Made by a program: the position numbers and the translations under genes. DNA of 64,000 nt from Streptococcus mitis. GTDB lineage: Bacteria; Bacillota; Bacilli; Lactobacillales; Streptococcaceae. The first letter of the stretch is position 1, and each line of letters begins with the position of its first letter. Positions 33,082 through 44,183 of this stretch are shown here, piece after piece. The stretch covers positions 577,001-641,000 of the forward strand of contig NZ_CP067992.1 of NCBI RefSeq assembly GCF_016658865.1. The letters are read 5' to 3'. The notes beneath the pieces are model-generated. The model did no database searches. It was given only the letters and a program-made list of their open reading frames with translations, and was not told the origin of the DNA.

Positions 33082-33989
33082 GTTTCACAGTAGCAGTAAA
33101 AGAAGAAATCTTAGGTCAACACCATCTGAGCCGGCATGAATTATCTGCCATTATCAAAATGTCTGGCAGTATCGGTCTCTCGACTTCGGGTTTGACCTTG
33201 TCTGTCGTGACAGAAAATGCTAAATTGGCTCGTCACCTCTATGAGTCCTTTCTCCATTTCTATGAAATCAAATCAGAAATTCGCCATCACCAACGGAGCA
33301 ATCTTCGCAAGAATCGAGTCTATACCGTTTTTACAGATGAAAAGGTGCAGGACTTGTTGAGTGATTTGCACTTGGCAGACTCTTTCTTTGGCCTGGAAAC
33401 AGGTATTGATGAGGCAATTTTATCAGACGAGGAAGCAGGTCGTGCTTATCTTTGTGGCGCTTTCTTGGCAAATGGAAGCATTCGTGACCCTGAGTCAGGC
33501 AAGTACCAGTTGGAAATCAGTTCTGTTTATCTGGACCACGCGCAAGGGATTGCCTCTCTTCTCCAGCAATTTTTACTGGATGCCAAGGTTCTTGAGCGCA
33601 AGAAGGGGGCTGTGACCTATCTCCAGCGTGCCGAAGACATTATGGACTTCTTGATCGTCATCGGAGCCATGCAGGCGCGTGATGACTTTGAGAGAGTAAA
33701 GATTTTGCGAGAAACCCGTAATGACCTCAATCGGGCTAATAATGCCGAAACAGCTAATATCGCTCGGACAGTTTCTGCCAGCATGAAGACTATCAACAAT
33801 ATCAGCAAAATTAAAGATATTATGGGCTTAGAAAATCTGCCGGTGGATTTGCAGGAGGTAGCGCAATTGCGGATTCAGCACCCAGACTACTCTATCCAGC
33901 AGTTAGCAGATAGTCTCAGCACTCCCCTTACAAAAAGTGGTGTCAACCACAGACTCAGAAAGATAAACAAATTAGCCGATGAACTATAA
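33078..33989 (+). CDS. whiA: DNA-binding protein WhiA
   Basis: A 303-residue protein with an N-terminal LAGLIDADG-like fold ([14 protein letters not shown] region) lacking nuclease function and a C-terminal helix-turn-helix ([35 protein letters not shown]). In Actinobacteria it is a sporulation regulator; in Firmicutes it affects division and chromosome segregation. ATGA overlap with yvcK. A terminator follows. Confidence 0.94.
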   Translation: MSFTVAVKEEILGQHHLSRHELSAIIKMSGSIGLSTSGLTLSVVTENAKLARHLYESFLHFYEIKSEIRHHQRSNLRKNRVYTVFTDEKVQDLLSDLHLADSFFGLETGIDEAILSDEEAGRAYLCGAFLANGSIRDPESGKYQLEISSVYLDHAQGIASLLQQFLLDAKVLERKKGAVTYLQRAEDIMDFLIVIGAMQARDDFERVKILRETRNDLNRANNAETANIARTVSASMKTINNISKIKDIMGLENLPVDLQEVAQLRIQHPDYSIQQLADSLSTPLTKSGVNHRLRKINKLADEL

Positions 33990-34023
33990 AACCACGAATC
34001 GTAGGACTCGTGGTTCTTTTTTA
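33990..34023. terminator. Terminator between whiA and the convergent reductase gene
   Basis: AACCACGA ... TCGTGGTT with ten-base loop and TCTTTTTT tail. The reductase gene ends inside the T run. Confidence 0.82.
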
Positions 34024-34989
34024 TAAACTAGTAGAGTGTTTTGGTTGCACTTTTTGCTCAGGGTCGATGTAGTTGATAGCATTGTTGACAGCAGTTGGAG
34101 CTTCGCCCAGTCCTGTCGCAATCAAATCAATTTTTCCGTCATAGTAGCAGCAGTCACCGATAGCATAGATACCTGCTTGGCTGGATTCTTGTTTGCTGTT
34201 GACGATAATCTTGTGGCGGTTGAGGTCCAGCCCCCAGTTTTTAAGGTTACCGACAGAAGATTTGAAACCATAGTTGACAAAGAGGTGGTCTAGGTCAATC
34301 GTTTCTGTTTCGTCAGATTTAACTTTTGTGATTTCAAGTTTATCGAGCGTTTTTCCATCTCCAAGGAGTTGGCTAGGGACGAATGGTGTCTTGATGGATA
34401 CAGATGATTCTTGCAAGGCTTGGACACTGTGCTCCAAGGCGCGGAAATTATCTCTGCGGTGGACAAGGGTAGTCGGCGCAATTTTTTCAAAAGCCAAAGC
34501 CCAATCCACAGCCGAGTCTCCTCCACCAAGAATCGTCACTTTCTTACCAGCATATTGCTGGATGTTGGAAACGTGGTAGTGGATATTTTCATAACCCTCA
34601 ACGCCTTCTAGTTCTAGAGGACGTGGTTTAAAGGCACCGCCACCCATAGCGATGATAACAGTTTTAGAAAGGTGACTTCCTTTAGAAGTTGTAATTACAA
34701 AGCCTTGATCTTGTTTTTCAATCTCAAGAACCGTTTCGTTGAGATGAATAGGGGTATCAAAGCCATTTAATTGCTCGATTAGACGGTTGGTCAATTCTTC
34801 TCCAGTCAGGTTTGGGAAACCTGGAACGTCTAGGATTTCCTTTTCAGGATAGAGGATGGCAGGTTGTCCACCTAACTGGGGAAGAGAGTCGATGATTTGG
34901 ACCTTGGCTTGGCGTAGGTGGGCGTAAAAGGCCGCAAAAAGACCGACAGGACCACCACCTACAATGGTAATATCATATAGCTGAGACAT
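34021..34989 (-). CDS. Ferredoxin--NADP+ reductase, TrxR-like type
   Basis: A 322-residue two-domain flavoprotein. FAD site ITIVGGGPVGLFAAFYA, NADPH site VTILGGGDSAVDWALAF, and the C-terminal YAIGDCCYY. The CxxC redox pair of thioredoxin reductase is absent, which marks the YumC-type ferredoxin/flavodoxin reductase. It could serve the small ferredoxin encoded at 26.7 kb. SD AAAGGAGAAACC on the minus strand. Confidence 0.92.
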   Translation of the reverse strand: MSQLYDITIVGGGPVGLFAAFYAHLRQAKVQIIDSLPQLGGQPAILYPEKEILDVPGFPNLTGEELTNRLIEQLNGFDTPIHLNETVLEIEKQDQGFVITTSKGSHLSKTVIIAMGGGAFKPRPLELEGVEGYENIHYHVSNIQQYAGKKVTILGGGDSAVDWALAFEKIAPTTLVHRRDNFRALEHSVQALQESSVSIKTPFVPSQLLGDGKTLDKLEITKVKSDETETIDLDHLFVNYGFKSSVGNLKNWGLDLNRHKIIVNSKQESSQAGIYAIGDCCYYDGKIDLIATGLGEAPTAVNNAINYIDPEQKVQPKHSTSL

Positions 34990-35083
34990 GGTTTCTCCTT
35001 TGTTTTTTTCTAGTCAGTTTATTTTATCATATTTTTTCTTTAATTTAAAATGAAGTAGGATAGGGAAAAAAATGTCAGAAAAA

Positions 35084-35092
35084 TGGTATAAT
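35084..35092 (+). promoter_or_regulatory. cdaA operon promoter (extended -10)
   Basis: TGGTATAAT, 37 bases before the cdaA start. No convincing -35. Confidence 0.6.
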
Positions 35093-35128
35093 AGAAAGGA
35101 ACGTGTTTGGACAGAGAGGAGACAGCAG

Positions 35129-35986
35129 ATGAACTTTCAACAATTATCCAACCTGCAATATTGGACTAGCTTGTTTTCTAGTCCTTGGAGTATTGCCATC
35201 AATCTGTTTGATATTTTGATTGTGGCCTATATTTTATATCGTTTTACAAAAGCGATAGCTGGCACCAAGATTATGATTTTGGTGCGTGGGGTCGTGATCT
35301 TTGTATTAGCCCAGGTTGTAGCCAATATCCTTGGTTTAACAACGATTTCTTGGTTGATTAATCAGATTATCACCTATGGGGTTATTGCTGCGGTTGTTAT
35401 CTTCTCTCCAGAGATTCGGACTGGTTTGGAACGTTTGGGAAGGGCAACAGATTTCTTTTCTACTACTCAAATTAGTTCAGAAGAGCAAATGATTCGTGCC
35501 TTTGTCAAGTCAGTTGAATACATGAGTCCTCGTAAGATTGGTGCTCTGGTTGCCATTCAACGAGTTCGGACCTTACAAGAATACATCGCGACAGGAATTC
35601 CCTTGGATGCCAATATTTCAGCTGAACTCCTTATTAATATCTTTATCCCCAACACTCCCCTACACGATGGTGCTGTGATTATCAGAGAAAATCGGATTGC
35701 AGTCACCTCTGCCTATCTGCCCTTGACAGAAAGCACAGGGATTTCCAAGGAATTTGGGACCAGACACCGGGCGGCTATCGGTTTGTCAGAAGTATCCGAT
35801 GCCTTGACCTTCATCGTCTCAGAGGAAACAGGTGGCATTTCTATTACCTATAACGGTGTTTTCAAGCACGACTTGACGATTGAAGAATTTGAAGCAGAGC
35901 TACGAGCAATTCTTTTGCCAGCCGTTGAGGAAAAAGTCAGTTTCAAGGACCGTTTGTTAGGAGGTTGGAAATATGAGAAAAAATAG
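35129..35986 (+). CDS. cdaA: Diadenylate cyclase CdaA
   Basis: A 285-residue enzyme with three N-terminal membrane helices (residues about 15-105) and a C-terminal DAC domain: LHDGAVII (DGA motif) and GTRHRAAIGLSE (RHR motif). It makes the second messenger c-di-AMP from two ATP at the membrane. Start ATG 35129 has GAGAGGAGACAG; the frame extends upstream to 35072 but would cover the promoter. First gene of the conserved cdaA-cdaR-glmM operon. Confidence 0.95.
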   Translation: MNFQQLSNLQYWTSLFSSPWSIAINLFDILIVAYILYRFTKAIAGTKIMILVRGVVIFVLAQVVANILGLTTISWLINQIITYGVIAAVVIFSPEIRTGLERLGRATDFFSTTQISSEEQMIRAFVKSVEYMSPRKIGALVAIQRVRTLQEYIATGIPLDANISAELLINIFIPNTPLHDGAVIIRENRIAVTSAYLPLTESTGISKEFGTRHRAAIGLSEVSDALTFIVSEETGGISITYNGVFKHDLTIEEFEAELRAILLPAVEEKVSFKDRLLGGWKYEKK

Positions 35987-36752
35987 TCTATACATCATTT
36001 CATCTCTCTTTTTTGCTTGTATCTTATTCATCTATGCAACGTCAACCAACTTTCAAAATAGTAATACCGCAAGGCAGGTTAAATCAGAAACTTACACCAA
36101 TACGATAACGAACGTTCCTATCGTTATTCACTATGATGATGACCAGTATTTCATTAGCGGATTTGCATCAGAAGTTTCAGTGGTATTAACCGGAGCCAAT
36201 CGTGTGACCTTGGCCAGCGAAATGCAGGAGAGCACTCGTAAGTTTAAGGTAACTGCTGATTTGACGGATGCCAGTGTTGGAACGATTGAAGTTCCCTTGA
36301 ATATTGAAAATCTTCCAAGTGGATTGACCGCTGTGGCAACGCCTCAAAAGATTACAGTGAAAGTTGGGAAGAAGGTTAAGCGAGATGGGATGCTTGTTGT
36401 GCCACAAGTTGACCAAAGCCAGATTGATCCCAAGTTACAAATTGATAGTATAACCGTGTCAAACGAACGAGTTTCGGTCACAACTGACCAGGAAACATTA
36501 GCTAAGATTGACAAAGTTATTGCGCTTTTACCAACCAGCGAACGAATAACAGGTAATTACAGTGGTTCAGTACCTTTGCAGGCAATCGATCGCAATGGTG
36601 TTGTCTTACCGGCAGTTATTACTCCGTTCGACACGACAATGAAGGTGACTACAAAACCAGTAGCACCAAGTTCAAGCACATCAAATTCAACAACAAGCAG
36701 TTCGTCGGAGACATCTTCGTCAACGAAAGCAACTAGTTCAAAAACGAATTAA
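35973..36752 (+). CDS. cdaR: CdaA regulator CdaR (YbbR-domain protein)
   Basis: A 259-residue protein with one N-terminal membrane helix (LYIISSLFFACILFIYA) and two YbbR repeats outside the membrane (NVPIVIHYDDDQYFISGF; LPSGLTAVATPQKITVKV). A Ser/Thr-rich tail from about residue 232 is probably extracellular and disordered. In Firmicutes CdaR binds CdaA and modulates c-di-AMP synthesis. Overlaps cdaA by 14 bases; SD TTAGGAGGTTGG lies in cdaA. Many homologues have more YbbR repeats. Confidence 0.92.
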   Translation: MRKNSLYIISSLFFACILFIYATSTNFQNSNTARQVKSETYTNTITNVPIVIHYDDDQYFISGFASEVSVVLTGANRVTLASEMQESTRKFKVTADLTDASVGTIEVPLNIENLPSGLTAVATPQKITVKVGKKVKRDGMLVVPQVDQSQIDPKLQIDSITVSNERVSVTTDQETLAKIDKVIALLPTSERITGNYSGSVPLQAIDRNGVVLPAVITPFDTTMKVTTKPVAPSSSTSNSTTSSSSETSSSTKATSSKTN

Positions 36753-36776
36753 AAATAGGAAAAGGATTTTATAAAA

Positions 36777-38129
36777 ATGGGTAAATATTTTGGGACTGAT
36801 GGAGTCCGTGGAGAAGCTAACGTAGAATTAACGCCAGAATTGGCCTTTAAACTAGGACGTTTTGGAGGCTATGTTCTTAGCCAACATGAAACGGAAGCAC
36901 CGAAAGTTTTTGTAGGACGTGATACACGTATTTCTGGGGAAATGCTAGAATCTGCCTTGGTAGCTGGTCTTCTTTCAGTTGGTATTCACGTATACAAACT
37001 AGGTGTTTTGGCAACACCAGCAGTAGCTTACTTGGTAAAAACTGAAGGAGCAAGTGCTGGTGTCATGATTTCTGCTAGCCACAATCCAGCCCTTGATAAC
37101 GGAATTAAGTTCTTTGGCGGTGATGGCTTCAAACTGGACGATGAAAAAGAAGCAGAAATTGAAGCCTTGCTAGACGCTGCGGAAGATACTCTTCCTCGTC
37201 CAAGTGCAGAAGGCTTGGGAACCTTGGTAGATTATCCAGAAGGCTTGCGTAAGTATGAAGGCTACCTTGTTTCAACTGGAACTCCTCTTGAGGGAATGAA
37301 GGTTGCCTTGGACACAGCAAACGGTGCGGCGTCTACAAGTGCCCGTCAAATCTTTGCAGACCTTGGCGCTCAATTAACTGTTATCGGGGAAACACCAGAT
37401 GGTCTTAACATCAACCTTAATGTTGGTTCAACTCACCCAGAAGCTCTTCAAGATGTGGTCAAAGAAAGCGGCTCAGCTATTGGTTTGGCCTTTGACGGAG
37501 ACAGTGACCGTTTGATTGCTGTTGATGAAAATGGCGACATCGTTGATGGTGACAAGATTATGTACATCATCGGGAAATACCTTTCTGAAAAAGGACAATT
37601 GGCCCAAAATACAATCGTGACAACTGTTATGTCCAACCTTGGTTTCCACAAGGCCTTGGACCGTGAAGGCATTAACAAGGCAGTGACTGCAGTTGGCGAT
37701 CGCTATGTTGTGGAAGAAATGAGAAAATCAGGCTACAACCTCGGTGGTGAACAGTCTGGTCACATCATCTTGATGGACTACAATACAACGGGTGATGGTC
37801 AATTATCAGCTGTCCAATTGACAAAAATCATGAAGGAAACTGGTAAGAGCTTGTCAGAGTTGGCTGCAGAAGTAACTATCTATCCACAAAAATTAGTCAA
37901 TATCCGAGTGGAAAATGCCATGAAGGAAAAGGCTATGGAAGTTCCAGCTATCAAGGCTATCATCGAGAAGATGGAAGAAGAAATGGCAGGGAATGGGCGT
38001 ATTCTTGTTCGCCCAAGTGGAACAGAGCCCCTTTTGCGTGTCATGGCAGAAGCGCCTACAACAGAAGAAGTGGACTACTATGTTGATACCATCGCAGACG
38101 TAGTTCGAGCTGAAATCGGGATTGACTAA
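36777..38129 (+). CDS. glmM: Phosphoglucosamine mutase
   Basis: A 450-residue enzyme: active-site [16 protein letters not shown] with the phospho-Ser, metal-binding [12 protein letters not shown], sugar-binding GGEQSGHII and phosphate-binding [11 protein letters not shown]. It converts GlcN-6-P to GlcN-1-P for UDP-GlcNAc. It binds CdaA in other species, linking c-di-AMP to wall synthesis. 24-base gap from cdaR with SD AGGAAAAGG. Confidence 0.96.
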   Translation: MGKYFGTDGVRGEANVELTPELAFKLGRFGGYVLSQHETEAPKVFVGRDTRISGEMLESALVAGLLSVGIHVYKLGVLATPAVAYLVKTEGASAGVMISASHNPALDNGIKFFGGDGFKLDDEKEAEIEALLDAAEDTLPRPSAEGLGTLVDYPEGLRKYEGYLVSTGTPLEGMKVALDTANGAASTSARQIFADLGAQLTVIGETPDGLNINLNVGSTHPEALQDVVKESGSAIGLAFDGDSDRLIAVDENGDIVDGDKIMYIIGKYLSEKGQLAQNTIVTTVMSNLGFHKALDREGINKAVTAVGDRYVVEEMRKSGYNLGGEQSGHIILMDYNTTGDGQLSAVQLTKIMKETGKSLSELAAEVTIYPQKLVNIRVENAMKEKAMEVPAIKAIIEKMEEEMAGNGRILVRPSGTEPLLRVMAEAPTTEEVDYYVDTIADVVRAEIGID

Positions 38130-38161
38130 ATCCTAGAAAACTAGATGAAAATAAAAAATTA

Positions 38162-38170
38162 TGGTACAAT
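38162..38170 (+). promoter_or_regulatory. Promoter of the DUF1149-degV unit
   Basis: TGGTACAAT extended -10 at 38162-38170; a second TATAAT at 38175-38180 could also serve. Confidence 0.55.
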
Positions 38171-38202
38171 AGCTTATAATATTGTAGCCGAGGGAGAAAG
38201 AC

Positions 38203-38577
38203 ATGAATCTTAAACGTGAACAAGAATTTGTTAGTCAGTATCATTTTGATGCGCGTAATTTTGAATGGGAAAATGAAAATGGAGCTCCTGAAACTAAGGT
38301 GGATGTGAACTTCCAATTACTCCAACATGACCAAGAAAATCAAGTGACTTCTTTAGTGGTTGTCTTAAGTTTTATGATTGTCTTTGACAAATTTGTTATC
38401 AGTGGAACGATTTCCCAAGTTAACCATGTGGAAGGTCGTATTGTCAATGAACCAAGTGAGTTTAATCAAGAGGAAGTTGAAACTTTGGCTCGTCCATGTT
38501 TGAACATGCTCAACCGTTTGACTTACGAAGTAACTGAAATTGCATTAGACTTACCAGGAATCAATTTGGAGTTCTAA
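38203..38577 (+). CDS. DUF1149 family protein
   Basis: A 124-residue protein. The beta-rich middle ([20 protein letters not shown] ... [12 protein letters not shown]) and the end [18 protein letters not shown] match the DUF1149 family found in streptococci and lactococci, thought to have a SecB-like fold. No signal peptide or membrane segment, so cytosolic. A chaperone-like role is only suggested by fold. SD GAGGGAGAAAG; it is followed by degV after one base. Confidence 0.85.
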   Translation: MNLKREQEFVSQYHFDARNFEWENENGAPETKVDVNFQLLQHDQENQVTSLVVVLSFMIVFDKFVISGTISQVNHVEGRIVNEPSEFNQEEVETLARPCLNMLNRLTYEVTEIALDLPGINLEF

Positions 38578-38578
38578 T

Positions 38579-39427
38579 ATGAAATTAGCTGTTATCACAG
38601 ATTCTTCTGCCTATCTCAGTGCAAAGACCTTGCAAAGAGAAGATTTGTATGTCTTGGATATTCCTGTCAATATTGATGGTGAGGAGTATGTCGAAGGCAT
38701 CAATCTGACTGCTGAGGAATTTTACCAAAAAATGGCTCAGGCTTCTGAATTGCCTAAGACCAGTCAACCAAGTATTGCAAAGTTAGATGAGATTCTAACT
38801 TCGCTCAAAGAACAAGGCTATACACATGTTTTGGGGCTTTTCCTATCTTCTGGAATTTCAGGTTTTTACCAAAATATCCAGTATATGATAGAAGAATATG
38901 AGGGCTTAACCATTGCCTTCCCAGACACTTTGATTACAAGTGCTCCTCTGGGTATCATGGTTGAAAGTGTCTTTAACTGGCGAGACCAGGGCGATGATTT
39001 TGCCATCATTCAGGATAAGCTAGCTATTCAGATTAGTCACACATCTGCTTTCATCATGGTGGATGACTTGGACCACTTGGTTAAAGGGGGACGCCTTTCA
39101 AATGGAGCTGCGATTTTGGGCAATCTGCTAAGCATTAAGCCGATCCTATATTTCAACGACCAAGGTGTGATTGAAGTATACGAAAAAGTTCGTACTGAAA
39201 AGAAAGCAACCAAGCGCTTAATTGAGATTATCAAGGAAGCCACAGCTTCAGGCCAATATCGTATCATTGTCATTCACGGAAATGCCCCTGAAAAGGCTGA
39301 GGAATTGCGTCAGCACTTACTTGAATCTGGAGTAGGTATGGATGTTTCACTTGCTACATTTGGTAGTGTCATTGGAACACACCTAGGAGCAGGAAGTATT
39401 GCTCTGGGTTATATTCCAGTGATTTAG
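38579..39427 (+). CDS. DegV family fatty-acid-binding protein (FakB-like)
   Basis: A 282-residue protein: ITDSSAYLS at the start, [10 protein letters not shown] (acyl carboxylate site), [12 protein letters not shown] and LSIKPIL. FakB proteins present fatty acids to the kinase FakA for incorporation into phospholipid. Streptococci have several with different acyl preferences; which one this is cannot be told. No FakA gene is nearby. It is one base after DUF1149. Confidence 0.9.
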   Translation: MKLAVITDSSAYLSAKTLQREDLYVLDIPVNIDGEEYVEGINLTAEEFYQKMAQASELPKTSQPSIAKLDEILTSLKEQGYTHVLGLFLSSGISGFYQNIQYMIEEYEGLTIAFPDTLITSAPLGIMVESVFNWRDQGDDFAIIQDKLAIQISHTSAFIMVDDLDHLVKGGRLSNGAAILGNLLSIKPILYFNDQGVIEVYEKVRTEKKATKRLIEIIKEATASGQYRIIVIHGNAPEKAEELRQHLLESGVGMDVSLATFGSVIGTHLGAGSIALGYIPVI

Positions 39428-39692
39428 TTGGCGTTTCTAGGCTAGTTAAGAAATAGCAATTGAACCGGACTACCTGCCTCTTGAAAAAAGATGCTTGTCT
39501 TGGCTTTCATGGAAAGTCAGCGCCATCCCATATTTTTCATGGGCAACTAAGGTCCTTTGTATCTTGATAATTGAACACGCCTGTTATCCTGTGTGAAAAA
39601 GATAGGTCTTCCAAGGAGTATCTACTCCTTGATCAGAACTCCTATTTTCACTTTGTGTTCTTGCAGGCTTTGTATCTTAGACAGGAGTAGAG
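39428..39692 (+). promoter_or_regulatory. Structured 265-bp leader of dapB (candidate cis-regulator)
   Basis: No gene is evident. The stretch holds hairpins TTTC-ATGG-GAAA-type at 39502-39518, CCCAT...ATGGG at 39527-39543, and a long stem (39593-39606 with 39641-39651) capped by AAGGAGT-ATCT-ACTCCTT (39613-39630). ACTCCT at 39624-39629 and again at 39639-39644 is complementary to AGGAGT at 39683-39688, the dapB SD, so two exclusive folds are possible. It does not match the lysine riboswitch or T-box as I know them. dapB is in lysine/DAP synthesis. Confidence 0.5.
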
Positions 39693-40460
39693 ATGTGTAT
39701 TCGAGTAATTATTGCTGGTTTTAAGGGAAAGATGGGCCAGGCTGCTTGTCAGATGGTCTTGGCTGATCCAGACTTGGACTTGGTAGCAGTTTTGGATCCT
39801 TTTGAGTCTGATTCAGAATGGCAGGGAATTCCTGTTTTCAAGGATAAGGCTGATTTGGTCGATTTTGAAGCGGATGTCTGGGTAGACTTTACTACACCAG
39901 CTGTTGCCTATGAAAATACACGCTTTGCTCTTGAAAATGGCTTTGCTCCAGTAGTTGGAACGACTGGTTTCACAAGTGAAGAAATTGCAGAGCTAAAAGA
40001 ATTTTCTCGTGCCCAAGATTTGGGTGGTTTGATAGCTCCAAATTTCGCCTTGGGTGCTGTTTTACTCATGCAATTTGCAAGGCAGGCTGCTAAATATTTC
40101 CCAAATGTGGAGATTATCGAGCTCCATCATGACAAGAAAAAGGATGCCCCGAGTGGAACAGCTATTAAAACAGCTGAGTTAATGGCAGAAGTTCGAGAGT
40201 CTACCCAGCAAGGTGCGCCTGATGAGGAAGAATTGATTACAGGTGCCCGTGGTGCTGATTTTGATGGCATGCGTATTCACTCAGTTCGTTTGCCAGGTTT
40301 GGTAGCCCATCAGGAAGTCATCTTTGGAAATCAAGGAGAAGGATTGACCCTCCGTCATGACTCCTATGATCGTAGCTCCTTCATGACAGGGGTGAATTTG
40401 GGAATTAAAGAAGTTGTCAAGCGTCATGAGCTTGTCTATGGATTAGAACACTTATTATGA
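39693..40460 (+). CDS. dapB: 4-hydroxy-tetrahydrodipicolinate reductase
   Basis: A 255-residue enzyme: NAD(P) site [34 protein letters not shown] and the catalytic [15 protein letters not shown] with His and Lys. It makes tetrahydrodipicolinate for lysine and the peptidoglycan branch. SD AGGAG seven bases before ATG. First gene of dapB-cca-ABC-F, with ATGA overlaps. Confidence 0.96.
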   Translation: MCIRVIIAGFKGKMGQAACQMVLADPDLDLVAVLDPFESDSEWQGIPVFKDKADLVDFEADVWVDFTTPAVAYENTRFALENGFAPVVGTTGFTSEEIAELKEFSRAQDLGGLIAPNFALGAVLLMQFARQAAKYFPNVEIIELHHDKKKDAPSGTAIKTAELMAEVRESTQQGAPDEEELITGARGADFDGMRIHSVRLPGLVAHQEVIFGNQGEGLTLRHDSYDRSSFMTGVNLGIKEVVKRHELVYGLEHLL

Positions 40461-41656
40461 GATTAACGCAAATGCCTTCTGAATTTCAGAAGGCTTTACC
40501 AGTATTAGAAAAAATTAAAGAAGCAGGCTTTGAGGCCTATTTTGTTGGGGGTTCCGTCAGAGATGCCCTTCTCAATCGTCCCATCCATGATGTGGATATT
40601 GCGACGTCTTCTTATCCAGAAGAGACCAAGCAGATTTTTCCTCGAACAGCCGATATCGGAATCGAACATGGAACCGTCTTGGTCTTAGATGGGGATGAGG
40701 AGTATGAGGTAACCACTTTTCGGACAGAGGATGTCTATGTGGACTATCGCAGACCCAGTGCGGTTTCCTTTGTGCGTTCGCTAGAAGAAGATCTCAAACG
40801 CCGTGATTTTACAGTCAATGCCTTTGCCTTGGATGAGACAGGAGAAATCATTGACTTGTTCCATGGTTTAGAAGATTTGGAAAAGCAAGTCTTACGAGCA
40901 GTTGGAGTGGCTAGTGAGCGTTTCAACGAAGACGCTCTGCGGATTATGCGTGGTTTTCGTTTTCAGGCTAGTCTTGGCTTTGAGCTTGAGTCAGAAACAT
41001 TTAAAGCTATGAAGACTTTGACGCCACTTTTGGAGAAAATTTCTGTGGAGCGTACCTTCGTTGAGTTTGATAAACTCTTGCTGGCTCCATTTTGGAGAAG
41101 GGGCTTGGCTTCCATGATTGAGAGTCAAGCTTATGACTATCTCCCTGATATGGCAGCTAGCCAGGACAAGCTTAACAGACTGTTTGATTTGGAGACTGAT
41201 TTCACCTTTGAATCCTCTGAACAAGCCTGGGCGGCTTTACTGTGGGCTTTGGAGATTGAAAATGCGCAGCCATTTTTGAAAGCTTGGAAGACCTCACGTC
41301 AGTTTGCCAAGCAAGTTCAGGATTTGCTGACTATTTTGGCCTTGCGTGAAAAGGGAGAATTGAGCAAGCGCGATTGTTATCGCTTTGACTTGGATTTACT
41401 TTTACAGGCTGAAAATCTTCGTCAGGCCCAAGGAAAAGAAGTCAACCCACAAGCCATCACAGAAACCTATCAGAGTTTGACCATTCATGACAAGAAAGAA
41501 ATCCAAATCAACGGTGGTATTTTGATTAAGGAATATGACTATCAGCCGGGCCCAGACTTGGGAGAGATTTTAACAGAAATTGAATATGCCATTGTCGATG
41601 GAACATTGGAAAATGACCGACAAGCCATCCATGCTTATCTGAGGGAGAAAAAATGA
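40457..41656 (+). CDS. cca: CCA tRNA nucleotidyltransferase
   Basis: A 399-residue class II enzyme: [20 protein letters not shown] with the GG and DxD catalytic motifs, [24 protein letters not shown] and the ATP/CTP-selecting segment. It adds or repairs the 3' CCA of tRNA. Overlaps dapB and the ABC-F gene by four bases each (ATGA), so strict translational coupling. Confidence 0.95.
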   Translation: MRLTQMPSEFQKALPVLEKIKEAGFEAYFVGGSVRDALLNRPIHDVDIATSSYPEETKQIFPRTADIGIEHGTVLVLDGDEEYEVTTFRTEDVYVDYRRPSAVSFVRSLEEDLKRRDFTVNAFALDETGEIIDLFHGLEDLEKQVLRAVGVASERFNEDALRIMRGFRFQASLGFELESETFKAMKTLTPLLEKISVERTFVEFDKLLLAPFWRRGLASMIESQAYDYLPDMAASQDKLNRLFDLETDFTFESSEQAWAALLWALEIENAQPFLKAWKTSRQFAKQVQDLLTILALREKGELSKRDCYRFDLDLLLQAENLRQAQGKEVNPQAITETYQSLTIHDKKEIQINGGILIKEYDYQPGPDLGEILTEIEYAIVDGTLENDRQAIHAYLREKK

Positions 41657-43521
41657 GTGATTTTATCGTTGAAAAACTAAGTAAATCCGTCGGTGACAAG
41701 ACCGTTTTTAAGGATATTTCCTTTATTATCCATGACCTAGACAGAATTGGTCTGATTGGTGTCAATGGAACAGGGAAGACCACCCTTTTAGATGTTCTTT
41801 CTGGTGTTTCTGGCTTTGATGGGGATGTCAGTCCCTTTTCAGCTAAGAATGATTACCAGATTGGTTACTTGACCCAAGATCCTGATTTTGATGATAGCAA
41901 GACGGTATTGGATACAGTCCTATCCAGCGATCTCAAGGAGATACAGCTTATTCGTGAGTATGAATTGATCATGCTCAACTACAGTGAGGACAAGCAGGCG
42001 CGTTTGGAACGGGTTATGGCGGAAATGGACTCTCTCCAAGCTTGGGAAATTGAGAGTCAGGTCAAGACGGTTCTTAGCAAGCTGGGCATTCAGGAATTAT
42101 CTACTCCTGTCGGGGAATTGTCAGGTGGCCTAAGAAGACGGGTCCAGTTGGCGCAAGTTCTTCTTGGCAACCACGACCTCTTGCTTTTGGATGAGCCGAC
42201 CAACCATCTGGATATTGCGACTATTGAGTGGCTGACCCTCTTTTTGAAAAATTCTAAGAAGACCGTCCTTTTTATCACCCACGATCGCTATTTCCTAGAC
42301 GCTTTGTCAACTCGGATTTTCGAATTGGATCGCGCAGGCTTGACCGAATATCAGGGCAATTATCAGGACTATGTTCGCCTAAAGTCAGAACAGGATGAGC
42401 GCGACGCGGTTCTTCTTCACAAAAAAGAACAACTCTACAAACAAGAATTGGCCTGGATGCGCAGACAACCGCAGGCGCGTGCGACCAAGCAGCAGGCTCG
42501 TATCAATCGTTTCCATGACCTGAAAAAGGAAGTTTCAGGCAGTACTGCTGAGACAGACTTGACTATGAACTTTGAAACCAGTCGGATTGGGAAGAAAGTT
42601 ATCGAGTTTCAGGATGTTTCTTTTGCCTATGAAAACAAGCCTATTTTGCAAGATTTTAATCTCTTGGTGCAGGCCAAAGATCGTATCGGAATCGTTGGGG
42701 ATAACGGTGTTGGGAAATCAACTCTGCTCAATCTGATTACAGGAAGTCTTGAGCCAACTGAAGGACAAGTTGTGATTGGGGAAACTGTTCGCATCGCCTA
42801 TTTCTCTCAGCAAATTGAGGGCTTGGATGAAAGCAAGCGAGTGATTAATTATTTGCAGGAAGTGGCAGAAGAGGTCAAGACCAGCGGTGGTTCTACGACT
42901 TCGATTGCAGAGCTGCTGGAGCAGTTTCTTTTCCCACGTTCGACGCATGGAACCTTGATTGAGAAATTGTCAGGGGGAGAGAAAAAACGTCTTTATCTTC
43001 TCAAATTGCTCTTGGAAAAACCAAATGTTCTTCTTTTAGATGAGCCAACCAATGATTTGGATATTGCAACCTTGACAGTTTTGGAGAATTTCTTGCAAGG
43101 TTTTGCTGGTCCAGTTTTGACAGTTAGCCATGACCGTTATTTCTTAGATAAGGTAGCGACCAAGATTCTCGCTTTTGAGGATGGCAAGATTCGTCCTTTC
43201 TTTGGTCATTATACCGATTATCTTGATGAAAAAGTCTTTGAAACAGAGATGGCCAATCAAGTGCAAAAAGCCGAAAAGGAAAAAGTCGTTAAGGTTCGAG
43301 AAGACAAGAAACGCATGACCTACCAAGAAAAGCAGGAGTGGGCAAGTATTGAAGGCGATATTGAAGCTTTGGAAAATCGTATCGCTGCTATTGAAGAGGA
43401 GATGCAGGCTAATGGGTCCGACTTTGGTAAGCTGGCTACTCTCCAAAAAGAACTAGATGAGAAAAACGAAGCACTCCTTGAAAAATATGAACGCTATGAA
43501 TATCTAAGTGAGTTGACATGA
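41653..43521 (+). CDS. ABC-F family ATPase (Uup/EttA-like)
   Basis: A 622-residue protein with two nucleotide-binding domains and no membrane helices: first Walker [10 protein letters not shown] with [13 protein letters not shown]; second GDNGVGKST with [13 protein letters not shown]. Between them lies the P-site interaction motif linker (charged, [20 protein letters not shown]), and the C-terminus is a coiled coil ([15 protein letters not shown]), as in Uup. Members act on ribosomes or their assembly rather than in transport. Whether it gives antibiotic protection cannot be told. Confidence 0.92.
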   Translation: MSDFIVEKLSKSVGDKTVFKDISFIIHDLDRIGLIGVNGTGKTTLLDVLSGVSGFDGDVSPFSAKNDYQIGYLTQDPDFDDSKTVLDTVLSSDLKEIQLIREYELIMLNYSEDKQARLERVMAEMDSLQAWEIESQVKTVLSKLGIQELSTPVGELSGGLRRRVQLAQVLLGNHDLLLLDEPTNHLDIATIEWLTLFLKNSKKTVLFITHDRYFLDALSTRIFELDRAGLTEYQGNYQDYVRLKSEQDERDAVLLHKKEQLYKQELAWMRRQPQARATKQQARINRFHDLKKEVSGSTAETDLTMNFETSRIGKKVIEFQDVSFAYENKPILQDFNLLVQAKDRIGIVGDNGVGKSTLLNLITGSLEPTEGQVVIGETVRIAYFSQQIEGLDESKRVINYLQEVAEEVKTSGGSTTSIAELLEQFLFPRSTHGTLIEKLSGGEKKRLYLLKLLLEKPNVLLLDEPTNDLDIATLTVLENFLQGFAGPVLTVSHDRYFLDKVATKILAFEDGKIRPFFGHYTDYLDEKVFETEMANQVQKAEKEKVVKVREDKKRMTYQEKQEWASIEGDIEALENRIAAIEEEMQANGSDFGKLATLQKELDEKNEALLEKYERYEYLSELT

Positions 43522-44129
43522 TGGAAGAAAAAGTCATTAAACGTAGTCCCAAGAAAATCATTTGGAACGCTTTGTTTGGCTTTTTTTCCGAGCTTTTCTT
43601 CTTGTTATCTCTTTATTATTTCCACTCGCATTCACAAAAGGGAACCAGATTTCATACGATAAGTCTTTTGTTAATGCTGGTTTTACTTTTTTATGCTGGA
43701 GTAGGAGTTTATCTGATTTACAGACTTTTAAGTTCGGACAAGGAATATTTGAAATTTACTGTTCAGGGATTTTACTACAAACCGAATCCAAAGAAAGCCA
43801 GTCATTTCTATGCTTGGGCTGATGTAGAGGAATTTTCTTTCTCTCGGATTCGAGGGAAGTACAGGGATTCCTATCGGATTGAAGTTTATTTTAAAAACAA
43901 GGAAAATGAGAAATCTCAATCACTTCTAGCTCTACTGAAGAGAAGGTGTTGCCCTTTTCATCAGCCAGCAGATTTAATCATCCCTATCTTTCTACTAGAT
44001 GTAGGACTTCCTGAAAGGGTCTATGAGATCATGAAATACTATGAAAGAGAATGGCGTATCGAACAAAATCGTCAAGCAAGAAAAGAGGCAAAACAAGCTT
44101 CGAAAAGCAAATCTTCCAAACCGTCATAG
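43518..44129 (+). CDS. Membrane protein with PH-like cytosolic region, unknown function
   Basis: A 203-residue protein with two membrane helices (about residues 15-35 and 45-70), then a region YLKFTVQGFYYKPNPKKASH ... FYAWADVEEFSFSRIRGKY that reads like a bacterial PH-type beta barrel, and a Lys/Ser-rich tail. ATG 43518 overlaps the previous stop (ATGATG; ATG 43521 possible). It ends the dapB operon. I do not recognise a functional family. Confidence 0.7.
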   Translation: MMEEKVIKRSPKKIIWNALFGFFSELFFLLSLYYFHSHSQKGTRFHTISLLLMLVLLFYAGVGVYLIYRLLSSDKEYLKFTVQGFYYKPNPKKASHFYAWADVEEFSFSRIRGKYRDSYRIEVYFKNKENEKSQSLLALLKRRCCPFHQPADLIIPIFLLDVGLPERVYEIMKYYEREWRIEQNRQARKEAKQASKSKSSKPS

Positions 44130-44156
44130 TCTGTCTTTGCTTAAAGTAGAATAATC

Positions 44157-44183
44157 AAAAAGGCCCTATCCATTGGATAGGGT
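44157..44183. terminator. Bidirectional terminator between convergent genes
   Basis: CCCTATCC-ATT-GGATAGGG with an A run on the left (AAAAAGG) and a T-rich right side. The better U tract is for the minus strand, i.e. for mntE. Confidence 0.8.

Noticed and set aside
39428..39692. Lysine riboswitch, T-box or tmRNA upstream of dapB
   Set aside because: The T-box motif TGGNACCGCG, the lysine aptamer core and tmRNA ends were not found; left as an unassigned structured leader.
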